From the NCBI GenBank assembly GCA_934667795.1, contig CAKUMP010000159.1:1-5699 (forward strand): DNA of 5,699 nucleotides, given 5' to 3'. Positions 1 through 5,699 of this stretch are shown here, piece after piece. The position numbers and the translations under genes are program-made. Under the pieces are notes generated by a model. It was not told where the DNA came from. It made no database searches and worked only from the letters and a program-made list of their open reading frames with translations. The stretch is from an uncultured Chthoniobacterales bacterium (GTDB lineage: Bacteria; Verrucomicrobiota; Verrucomicrobiia; Chthoniobacterales; CAKUMP01). Each line of letters starts with the position of its first letter. The first letter of the stretch is position 1.

Positions 1-498
1 CTCTAAACTCCAGGGAGCCTGGTAACATTTTTCCAGCTGATGACCGACTTTTAGAGTTTGTTGTATGAAGCTGGTCGCCCAGGAAAATGGGTTTCGAAAG
101 AAAACGAGAATGGTCACACGCTCCGCAAACGGTTCCAGCCAGTCGCGAAAGGCTTCCACCTCGGCAACATTCCATGAGGATGCATCTTCTCCAGAGAACA
201 GTAAACGCGAACAGGAAGTCTCCTGGAGTTCTTGTTCAAGATCTCGCTGCCACTGTTTCCGTTGCTCCTCAACTAATTCGCGGGACGTCAAATTCATCTG
301 GAGATGATGGACGTTTGGTACATTTTCTTTGTTAAACAAAGTGGCAAGGCGCAGGGTGTGATTTTCTCCAAAACCCGGATAATACAAATCTGCGTGTTCA
401 GCTAACCATTGACGTCCAGTAAATAGGGCATGCTGAATAGAGGTAGTACCTGTTTTGTGAAGGCCGATATGCATAATGACTTGTTGGAACTTTTTCAT
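1..498 (-). CDS. Sulfotransferase-like protein, N-terminal part (cut by window edge)
   Basis: The reverse strand is open from an ATG at 498 to base 1, giving 166 residues; the stop codon lies outside the window. The protein begins MKKFQQVIMHIGLHKTGTTS, which is a beta strand followed by the 5'-phosphosulfate-binding loop of PAPS-dependent sulfotransferases, with Lys15 as the key loop lysine. Around residues 135-143, FFRNPFSWATS supplies the 3'-phosphate motif (Arg135, Ser143). An LLFSGE segment near residue 99 matches the conserved L-x-S-x-E strand of this family. A hand alignment with the complete neighbour at 556-1788 gives about 102 identities in 166 residues, so this is a tandem paralog. 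The start is supported by the same MKKFQQ beginning in the paralog and by an AAAGG ribosome site 8 bases upstream. The expected role is transfer of sulfate from PAPS to a glycan or similar acceptor; the acceptor cannot be told. The family call is firm, the substrate unknown. Confidence 0.88.
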   Translation of the reverse strand, partial: MKKFQQVIMHIGLHKTGTTSIQHALFTGRQWLAEHADLYYPGFGENHTLRLATLFNKENVPNVHHLQMNLTSRELVEEQRKQWQRDLEQELQETSCSRLLFSGEDASSWNVAEVEAFRDWLEPFAERVTILVFFRNPFSWATSFIQQTLKVGHQLEKCYQAPWSLE

Positions 499-506
499 GT
501 TTAATA

Positions 507-511
507 CCTTT
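507..511 (-). promoter_or_regulatory. Ribosome binding site of the partial sulfotransferase gene
   Basis: On the reverse strand AAAGG lies 8 bases before the ATG at 498, a normal Shine-Dalgarno spacing. It sits inside the 57-base gap after the upstream paralog's stop, so the second gene can be translated independently within a shared transcript. It also fixes the start of the edge-truncated gene. Confidence 0.55.
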
Positions 512-555
512 GGTAAGGATGTTTACCTCTTAAAAAATGTGCTTTTCTGTGGTTG

Positions 556-1788
556 CTATTCTTTCAATCGCAATCGATGAAATGCACGTTTCCACCAGGA
601 GCGGTGATTCCATGTTTCCACCTGATTTTTAAATGATTTACTGCGTTTTTCAGTTTGTTTGAGTTTTTTGTTTACCTGTTGAAGTTTCTTTTCTGCTTTG
701 TGGCGTGCCTGTTGTTCTATTTCGAGCTGATGGTTAAGTTTGTTCAATTGTTCGATTGCCTGAATATATGCGGGGTCAGTATTTCTGGTGTCTTCAGGAG
801 TGTCACTATATTTCATGACACAGAGGGCGATATGCGCGGCAGACTCATCATCAAATAGTGTGGACAATTCGGTAGTCTCTGGAATATCCAGTGAATAATG
901 GATACCAAAGGTCTCTTGCAACCATTGGGCAGCTTCTTTGGATTTTTCTTTTACAATTTTCAATACTGCCGGGGGAAGTTGAAATTTTGAACCTCGCAGG
1001 TTTTGGATATGGTGGATTTTTTCAGATCTTCGCAGGGGGTTGATTTTCCCATCCAGGACCAGAGGGTGTACTTTGTTCAGCGCATTAAGCAGAAATGCCG
1101 CACCTGCACAAAAGGATGTATTTGCATGATGGTTTGTCGGAGCTACCTCAAGAAAACTTTGTGGTAATTCTGCAATTTCCAGAAACGCACCAAGTATTCC
1201 ATGCGGATGTTGACATGCTTCGTTAAAATCAAGTGCTTTAAAAGCTTCTTTCCCATAGGTGGTAAACCATGGTGTGATACCCTCTATTGTTTCTTTCAAA
1301 CTATATGGATTATGATAAGACATTTCCAGTAAGCGTCCACTTTTAAGGGTTTGCTGGGCAACGCTGGTTGCCCATGAAAATGGCTCTCGAATGAATGTCA
1401 CGATTTTGACTTGTTCTGCAAACGCTGCTAGCCAGTCGCGAAAAGCTTCCACTTCGTTTATGCGCCACTTGGATAAGCCTTCTCCAGAGAGTAGTAAACG
1501 TGAGCATAAAGTTTCCTGGAATCCTTTTTCAAGAGATTGCTGGCACTGTTTTCGTCGTTCCTTGATAAGTTCAGGTGATGTCAGATTCAGTCGAAGGTGA
1601 TTGAGGTTTATATTTCTTTTGCAAAACAGGCTGGTAAGTGGAATGCTGTGATTGTCGCACAAAGAAGGGTAATGCACATTTGCGTGTTCAGCAAGCCATT
1701 GGCGTTCTTTAAATAGGGCATTTTGAATAGAGGTACTGCCTGTTTTGTGAAGTCCAATATGAATAATTGCTTGTTGGAACTTTTTCAT
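556..1788 (-). CDS. Sulfotransferase-like protein with C-terminal coiled coil
   Basis: A complete 410-residue protein if started at the ATG at 1788. Residues 8-22 (IIHIGLHKTGSTSIQ) form the first strand and PAPS 5'-phosphosulfate loop, with Lys15 as the likely catalytic or phosphate-binding lysine. LLLSGE at 98-103 is the conserved L-x-S-x-E strand. FIREPFSWATS at 132-142 is the 3'-phosphate motif (Arg134, Ser142). Asn219 to Asn238 resembles the N-x-S...LN segment typical of these sulfotransferases. From about 339 to 392 the chain is a charged heptad-rich coiled coil, ending in a Trp/Arg-rich tail (WNHRSWWKRAFHRLR). There is no signal peptide or membrane span, so it is probably cytoplasmic. 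The ATG is preferred over an in-frame TTG at 1824 because the paralog starts at the same MKKFQQ and the TTG would overlap the divergent gene. No clear Shine-Dalgarno precedes the ATG. It is probably co-transcribed with the paralog downstream. Function inferred: PAPS-dependent sulfation of an unknown acceptor, perhaps a surface polysaccharide. Confidence 0.9.
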   Translation of the reverse strand: MKKFQQAIIHIGLHKTGSTSIQNALFKERQWLAEHANVHYPSLCDNHSIPLTSLFCKRNINLNHLRLNLTSPELIKERRKQCQQSLEKGFQETLCSRLLLSGEGLSKWRINEVEAFRDWLAAFAEQVKIVTFIREPFSWATSVAQQTLKSGRLLEMSYHNPYSLKETIEGITPWFTTYGKEAFKALDFNEACQHPHGILGAFLEIAELPQSFLEVAPTNHHANTSFCAGAAFLLNALNKVHPLVLDGKINPLRRSEKIHHIQNLRGSKFQLPPAVLKIVKEKSKEAAQWLQETFGIHYSLDIPETTELSTLFDDESAAHIALCVMKYSDTPEDTRNTDPAYIQAIEQLNKLNHQLEIEQQARHKAEKKLQQVNKKLKQTEKRSKSFKNQVETWNHRSWWKRAFHRLRLKE

Positions 1789-1807
1789 TTTTGGTACAGT
1801 TAAAAAG

Positions 1808-3133
1808 ATGCCAATTGGAAGCAATAAAAAAACGCTCTTTATTCATATGGGGCATGGCAAAACCGGGACCAGTTATCTGCAGTCCGTTTTTGCCAATAGC
1901 AGGCAGGCACTTGCTGACAATGGTATTTTTTATCCTGAAGACTCTACATGTATAGATGCAGCCTCCGGGAAAATCACTTCCGGAAATGGAATGCTCCTGG
2001 CAGATTTTTTAAGTTTCCCTCAACAAGAAGAGACAAAAAACGCACTAAAAAACGAACATCATTGTCTGTCGGTGCTTTTCAGTTCTGAATGGTTCTTCAG
2101 AATTTTTAACGAAAAATCAGATCAACCCTGGCAAAAATCTCCATGGAGGTGGGATGATGCGCCAGGAGGAAAAAATCTGGAAAGTCTGGATGGAGATGAA
2201 AGAATCAATCTTTTAAAAGCATGGGCAAAAGCGCATGGGTTTTCCGAAATTCGATTGCTGCTGTTTATTAGAAATCCCATTTCAATTGTGATTTCTTCAC
2301 ATCAGCAACGGATTAAAAGACATGGAGAATTCCTAACTCTGGAAGAACGAGATATTAAAACCCCAATTATTCCGGTCGTGCTTACTTGTCTCAAGCTGTT
2401 ACGCAGACACCCGGAAATTCGGCTCGATGTCCGTAATTATTCCGTAGTGAAAAATACTCTTCGGGAAACCGTTGCAGAATGGCTGGATATTCCAGTCGAT
2501 GTTCTTGCGATCCCTCCGGTACAGACGATTAACCGTTCCTTGACACGAGCTGAACTGGAACTGCAGCGCTGTTTTAATCGCCACCTTGGCTCTTGCGGTT
2601 GGCTTTTGGCTGATGTTCTCTGCAATGAGTTGCCGGATATCCCGGTGGAAAAAACCTGGCCCTCTATCGAGTGGCAAAAACAACTTTGGGACCGTCTCCT
2701 CCCCGATATTGAAGAAATTAATGCGATGATCGAACCGGAACATCATTATCAATTTGATGGACAGGATTGCCCGGATAATGACACCGTTTTTACTTTCGAA
2801 AAAGCACAACTGGAAGTCATCGCCGCCGGAATTTCAAGAAAAATTCAGGAATTACAGGCACTCGCAGAAGGCGCTAACACAAGTCTCCAGCCATTACAGG
2901 AGGAATTAGCTGCTCTCAGAAAACATACTCAAAACCTGTCAAAAGAATTGCAGATTTTTCATATAAAATATCAAGACCAGAAAGCGAGGCGTGTAAAACT
3001 TCAAGGAGAACTCAAGGCGACTCGCAATGAACTCCGCACGTTGCAAAATAAAAAAAAGAACTGGGGAGAAAAACTCTTCGACAGCGAACGATGGACGAGA
3101 CGCTGGCGCCGGTGGACAAAGAAAACGGACTGA
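1808..3133 (+). CDS. Divergent sulfotransferase-like protein with C-terminal coiled coil
   Basis: A complete 441-residue protein. Residues 9-24 (TLFIHMGHGKTGTSYL) give the first strand and PAPS-binding loop with Lys18; SVLFSSEWF at 88-96 is the conserved L-x-S-x-E strand; FIRNPISIVISS at 153-164 is the 3'-phosphate motif (Arg155, Ser163); NRSLTRAELELQRCFNR at 242-258 is the N-x-S...E-L...N segment usual in glycan-modifying bacterial sulfotransferases. Residues ~335-415 are predicted by eye as coiled coil, followed by a basic, tryptophan-rich tail (RWTRRWRRWTKK at 428-439). The sequence is clearly distant from the tandem pair on the other strand but has the same layout. The start at 1808 is needed to keep the first strand; a later ATG at 1847 would remove it. 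Only a weak AAAAG precedes the start. Cytoplasmic location is likely because no signal peptide or membrane span is visible. Substrate unknown. Confidence 0.88.
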   Translation: MPIGSNKKTLFIHMGHGKTGTSYLQSVFANSRQALADNGIFYPEDSTCIDAASGKITSGNGMLLADFLSFPQQEETKNALKNEHHCLSVLFSSEWFFRIFNEKSDQPWQKSPWRWDDAPGGKNLESLDGDERINLLKAWAKAHGFSEIRLLLFIRNPISIVISSHQQRIKRHGEFLTLEERDIKTPIIPVVLTCLKLLRRHPEIRLDVRNYSVVKNTLRETVAEWLDIPVDVLAIPPVQTINRSLTRAELELQRCFNRHLGSCGWLLADVLCNELPDIPVEKTWPSIEWQKQLWDRLLPDIEEINAMIEPEHHYQFDGQDCPDNDTVFTFEKAQLEVIAAGISRKIQELQALAEGANTSLQPLQEELAALRKHTQNLSKELQIFHIKYQDQKARRVKLQGELKATRNELRTLQNKKKNWGEKLFDSERWTRRWRRWTKKTD

Positions 3134-3150
3134 ATTCGTTTCCTTCTAAA

Positions 3151-3178
3151 TTTTCCGATAAAAAGAATGCCATATAAT
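3151..3178 (+). promoter_or_regulatory. Candidate promoter of the hydrolase-like gene
   Basis: A perfect TATAAT lies at 3173-3178 in the 92-base gap, about 48 bases before the next start codon. The best upstream partner is the weak TTTTCC at 3151-3156 with 16-base spacing (3 of 6 matches to TTGACA). The good -10 and poor -35 would fit a regulated or activator-dependent promoter, but AT-rich gaps produce TATAAT by chance, so support is modest. Confidence 0.35.
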
Positions 3179-3191
3179 CGATTTCATTCTT
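3163..3191. repeat. Inverted repeat around the candidate -10 box
   Basis: AAGAATG at 3163-3169 is the exact reverse complement of CATTCTT at 3185-3191, with a 15-base centre that contains the TATAAT. The dyad axis (about 3177) falls on the -10 box, as an operator would. Alternatively it is a weak AT-rich hairpin, and the run TATTTTTATT just after it (from 3194) could make it a poor terminator for the sulfotransferase gene before it. The arms are short, so chance is possible. Confidence 0.3.
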
Positions 3192-3216
3192 GCTATTTTT
3201 ATTGGAATCGCCCTAA

Positions 3217-3223
3217 AGAGGAG
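3217..3223 (+). promoter_or_regulatory. Shine-Dalgarno with unusually short spacing
   Basis: AGAGGAG is a strong match to the 16S anti-Shine-Dalgarno, but only two bases (CA) separate it from the ATG at 3226. An in-frame TAA at 3214-3216 rules out an earlier start, and the next in-frame ATG (3265) would be about 41 bases away. The start at 3226 is therefore the best choice, with possibly reduced translation efficiency. Confidence 0.5.
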
Positions 3224-3225
3224 CA

Positions 3226-5547
3226 ATGAGAACAGAATCTGACAGTCGGCACCGGGATGAGAAGATGCGAGATTTTCTGAGAGGGGGGCGCAGGGGGAGG
3301 AAACTGGAACGGGCGAGGCGGGATGGGGAGATTGAATGTGGGAGTGGGGGATGGGAGATTGTGTATGGAGAGGGAGTGCGTGGGGTTGAGACAGTGGAGA
3401 AAGGGGTTGAGGATTTTCTGGTGCTTTTTGGGGGGGAGGGGAATGGAGCGGGCGGAGAGAAAACGCGGCTGGAGTTGGTGCGTGGAAATTGGGAGGGAGA
3501 AGAGCGGAGTGAAGATTATCGGTTAGTGATAGAAGAAGGGGTGGTGAAGATTTTGTCGGTTGGGAATCGGGGATGGGTGCATGGGATTCGGCGTTTGGAG
3601 AGGATGTTAAACGAAGGGGGAGGGCGCTGGTTGCCAAGGATTGGTGGAGAAGGGAAACATTGGAAATCGGTCTATGAACACCGGATTGCGAATGGAGTAT
3701 TGGTTCCCGGGCATCCAACGACGCACGGTTTTGGGTGGTTTGAAGACGAGTATCTGGCGTTGTTGACCTACTATGGGGTGAACGGGGTGCACGTTTATCA
3801 GAGTTTATTTGAAATTGGGAGAAGTGATCTACTGGAGGGACTCACGGATGGGGATGTGAGCGAAGCGCAGGATGGGTTGAGAGGATTTGTGAAGAAGATG
3901 GCGCGCTATGGAATAGAAGTTTTCCCTGTTTTTTTATCGAAACCTATACCGGCGAGTCATCCGGTTTTTGAAAAATATCCGGAAGTCAGGGGTGGGAAAG
4001 TCGAGATTTTTGTCGAAAGCTATGAAAACAAGCATATGCGCTGTCTGTGCCTCAGTGAGCCGCGTGTGCATCAGGCGTATCAGGAATGTGTGGCTTCAGT
4101 GTATCGGGAAATACCGGATTTAGGCGGGCCTATATTTTTGATTGGAGGAGAAGTGTTTTTTCAATGCTGGACGAGATCAGCAGTGCATGGGGGTGGGGAC
4201 ACGAATTGTCCGCGTTGCCAGGGGAAAGATGCGGGGACGGAGATTGCGGAACTGGTGAACGGGATGGCGAAAGCGGTGTGGGAAGTAAATCATGAGAAAA
4301 CGGTAATGGCGTGGCCATACAGTGCATTCGTGTGGGCATCGGAAGATGATCCAAATCAATTGCGGTGGGTAAATGGGCTGGATACGCGTGTGCGCGTGTT
4401 GGCGAATATTGATTGTGGGGACGCGCATGAAGATGGGGCGGGGGCGAGATATTTTGATTATAACGTCATGCTGGTGGATCGTCCGGGGACCCTATTTGCG
4501 GCGCAGCGGGATGCCATGGTGGGGCGTGGAGGAAAGATGATGGCGAAAACGGAAACGAATACCACGCCGGATGCATTTTTTCTGCCCTATCTGGCGGTGC
4601 ATGGGCGTTGGGCAAAACGTTTTGAGACCATGAGGGAGGCTGGGCTCAGTGGATTTATTAGTCAGTGGAGATTTTTTGGTGCGCATGGGACACCTCCGGA
4701 AGAGCTGCTTTTTAACTCCAGTTGGGATGCGGAATGGGATGCAGACAAAGGACTGGAAGCACTGGCAGAAAGCTATTTTGGAGTAGAAGAGCAGTCGGCT
4801 GCAAAATCTTTGATTGCGATCTGGAAAGAGCTTTCGGAGGCGTATGTGGGATTGCCTTATTCGTCGAATCTGAGCGGAGAGCGTCAGGGGTATATGAAAG
4901 GACCATTTTATTTGGGACCTGCGCATCCTTTGATTTACGATGTTCAGTCGAGATATAATTTGCCCATAGAGTTTTGTTTTCCGCGTGGAGATGCTGCAGA
5001 ATCGGCAACGCCTGAGGAGATGGAGCGTCGTCGCAAAGAAGGAGGACTTCCGCGGTATTCCAGCGATTTATTATTTACCTCCCCTGATGGAGTGGCGCGC
5101 TTTTTGCAGAAGATGGAAAAACTGATTGGGGTCTGGGAGGCAGCAGAAAGCAAGTATCAGAAATTGCTGGAAACGCAACAGAACGCTCGACTGGAAGAGG
5201 ATTTGCGCATGGTGCAGGCATTAGGAATCCATTTCAAAACTGTTCGGAATACCGCGCAGTTTTATTGGGAGCGAGAGAAACTCGCCATGGAAGCGATCGA
5301 ACTGGAGGATTGGAATGTTGGAATTGAAAAACTTCAGGCGATTTTGCGAGAAGAAATTGCCAATGCGGAGCGTGCGATTCCATTATTACAAGCGGATTTC
5401 AGGATCGGTTATGGGCATACATACGGCGAAGTGTATGATGAAAAAATGGTACGGGCGAAGATCGAGCAATGCCGGTATGTTCTGGAAAAAGAACTTCCGC
5501 GCGTAAGTGCAGTGATCCGTTTCCACGTATGGCTGGATTACCCGTAA
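3226..5547 (+). CDS. Large glycoside hydrolase-like protein (GH20b-like domain plus TIM-barrel core)
   Basis: 773 residues. Residues ~40-155 resemble the alpha/beta domain that precedes the catalytic barrel in GH20 and DUF4838-type proteins: a variable part, then SEDYRLVIEEGVVKIL (95-110), a GWVHGIRRLERML helix (116-128) and a transition near YEHRIANG. Residues ~165-500 look like a beta/alpha barrel: the first strand region around GVNGVHVY, MARYGIEVFPVF (225-236), FLIGGEVFFQCW (304-315) and VMAWPYSAFVW (360-370). The IGGE at 306-309 occupies the place of the GH20 GGDE acid motif, making Glu309 a candidate acid/base; a CPRC pair at 328-331 follows, as in DUF4838-like proteins. Residues ~500-773 are mostly helical. 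There is no signal peptide; the N-terminus is strongly charged (five Arg in residues 21-32), so it is probably cytoplasmic. It could hydrolyse a glycoside taken up or made in the cell, but the substrate is unknown and enzymatic activity itself is an inference. The 5' part of the gene has extreme G bias unlike the preceding gene. Confidence 0.8.
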   Translation: MRTESDSRHRDEKMRDFLRGGRRGRKLERARRDGEIECGSGGWEIVYGEGVRGVETVEKGVEDFLVLFGGEGNGAGGEKTRLELVRGNWEGEERSEDYRLVIEEGVVKILSVGNRGWVHGIRRLERMLNEGGGRWLPRIGGEGKHWKSVYEHRIANGVLVPGHPTTHGFGWFEDEYLALLTYYGVNGVHVYQSLFEIGRSDLLEGLTDGDVSEAQDGLRGFVKKMARYGIEVFPVFLSKPIPASHPVFEKYPEVRGGKVEIFVESYENKHMRCLCLSEPRVHQAYQECVASVYREIPDLGGPIFLIGGEVFFQCWTRSAVHGGGDTNCPRCQGKDAGTEIAELVNGMAKAVWEVNHEKTVMAWPYSAFVWASEDDPNQLRWVNGLDTRVRVLANIDCGDAHEDGAGARYFDYNVMLVDRPGTLFAAQRDAMVGRGGKMMAKTETNTTPDAFFLPYLAVHGRWAKRFETMREAGLSGFISQWRFFGAHGTPPEELLFNSSWDAEWDADKGLEALAESYFGVEEQSAAKSLIAIWKELSEAYVGLPYSSNLSGERQGYMKGPFYLGPAHPLIYDVQSRYNLPIEFCFPRGDAAESATPEEMERRRKEGGLPRYSSDLLFTSPDGVARFLQKMEKLIGVWEAAESKYQKLLETQQNARLEEDLRMVQALGIHFKTVRNTAQFYWEREKLAMEAIELEDWNVGIEKLQAILREEIANAERAIPLLQADFRIGYGHTYGEVYDEKMVRAKIEQCRYVLEKELPRVSAVIRFHVWLDYP
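3281..3480 (+). other. Extreme G-rich, C-poor tract inside the coding sequence
   Basis: By hand count these 200 bases hold about 107 G and 15 C on the coding strand. There are many runs of three to seven G, for example at 3283-3288, 3293-3297, 3346-3350 and 3430-3436. Runs at 3430-3436, 3438-3441 and 3450-3452 sit with loops of 1, 1 and 8 bases if the first run is split, so quadruplex folding of DNA or mRNA is conceivable. The reading frame stays open through it and encodes Gly, Glu, Arg and Val-rich sequence, so it is coding, not spacer. Confidence 0.7.
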
Positions 5548-5598
5548 AAGTGGGGCGAACAGTTGCAGAAATACAAAGTAGATGTACATTGATAGCTT

Positions 5599-5699
5599 AT
5601 GGAAATTCTTGATTTAACAAAACAGGCACCCCGGAGTGTGAATGCAAAGTTGGGGGGATATGTCATTTTAGGGAGAACGATTGATAAAGGCCGGGCAGC
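5599..5699 (+). CDS. DUF5069 family protein, N-terminal fragment (cut by window edge)
   Basis: The frame from the ATG at 5599 gives 33 residues before the edge, beginning MEILDLTKQAPRSVNAKLGG and continuing with YVILGRTIDKGRA. The pattern D-L-T-K-x-x-P-R-S...L-G-G-Y-V-I-L...D-K-x-R-A is the recognisable opening of DUF5069 proteins, which I know mainly from Verrucomicrobia and Planctomycetes; their function is not established. TGA and TAG lie in frame just upstream (5590-5595), so no earlier start exists. No Shine-Dalgarno is apparent. It follows the hydrolase-like gene by 51 bases on the same strand with no evident terminator between, so read-through is possible. Confidence 0.82.
   Translation, partial: MEILDLTKQAPRSVNAKLGGYVILGRTIDKGRA

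Noticed and set aside
65..307. Plus-strand open frame, with a similar one at 1391-1600, whose products resemble each other
   Set aside because: They lie at matching positions opposite the two sulfotransferase paralogs; their similarity merely reflects the duplicated DNA. The reverse-strand frames carry the recognisable PAPS motifs.
512..527. Small hairpin GGTAA/TTACC in the gap between the tandem sulfotransferase genes
   Set aside because: The stem is only five pairs and has no following T run on the transcribed strand, so it is neither a credible terminator nor a riboswitch.
1789..1824. 12-codon N-terminal extension of the complete minus-strand sulfotransferase from a TTG
   Set aside because: The paralog starts at the equivalent MKKFQQ, the extension overlaps the divergent gene, and ATG is the commoner start codon.
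2399..2809. Reverse-strand open frame of 136 codons inside the plus-strand sulfotransferase
   Set aside because: It lies entirely within a gene with clear family motifs, and its product shows no recognisable motif.
3146..3718. Reverse-strand open frame of 190 codons opposite the hydrolase-like gene
   Set aside because: The product is low-complexity Ser/Pro/His/Leu sequence, which is what the complement of a G-rich coding strand yields. The forward frame is 773 codons and has domain-like sequence.
4492..4926. Reverse-strand open frame of 144 codons inside the hydrolase-like gene
   Set aside because: Arg/Pro/Ser-rich composition typical of an antisense shadow; no motif, and fully contained in a longer coherent coding sequence.
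1..5699. CRISPR array, tRNA or rRNA gene, insertion sequence ends
   Set aside because: I saw no regularly spaced repeats, no cloverleaf-like sequence and no transposase or terminal inverted repeats on either strand. The gaps are too short (at most 92 bases) to hide most of these.

Overview
The window looks like a bacterial chromosomal segment of moderate G+C content, most consistent with the PVC group (Verrucomicrobiota, Kiritimatiellota or Lentisphaerota). The pointers are a DUF5069 gene at the right edge, a large protein resembling the GH20/DUF4838-type hydrolases common in these phyla, and a run of sulfotransferase-like genes. This placement is an inference from family distribution; there is no marker gene to prove it. 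Coding density is high and no gap reaches 300 bases.

Left half (minus strand): two tandem paralogous sulfotransferase-like genes. The first in transcription order (1788 to 556) is complete. The second (498 to beyond base 1) is cut by the window edge. They are about 61% identical over the 166 residues visible in the partial copy and are separated by 57 bases, so they probably form an operon produced by tandem duplication.

Centre: a third, more distant sulfotransferase-like gene (1808-3133, plus) diverges from the pair. Only 19 bases separate the two start codons, so any separate promoter must lie inside the opposite coding sequence. All three genes show the N-terminal HxGxxKTG(T/S) PAPS 5'-phosphosulfate loop and the downstream R-x7-S 3'-phosphate motif. 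The two complete ones both end in a long coiled coil followed by a Trp/Arg-rich tail, so the tail looks like a shared targeting or docking module.

Right half (plus strand): after a 92-base gap with a candidate promoter (a perfect TATAAT inside an inverted repeat) comes a 773-residue protein. It is read as a GH20b-like N-domain, a TIM-barrel hydrolase-like core with an IGGE motif and a CPRC pair, and a helical C-terminus, with no signal peptide. Its first ~450 bases carry an extraordinary G-over-C strand bias. The start of a DUF5069 gene follows 51 bases later and runs off the window.

The most economical picture is an accessory locus for modifying a sulfated surface or storage glycan: several PAPS-dependent sulfotransferases beside a possible carbohydrate-active enzyme. 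The functional link between the two halves is inference from proximity only.
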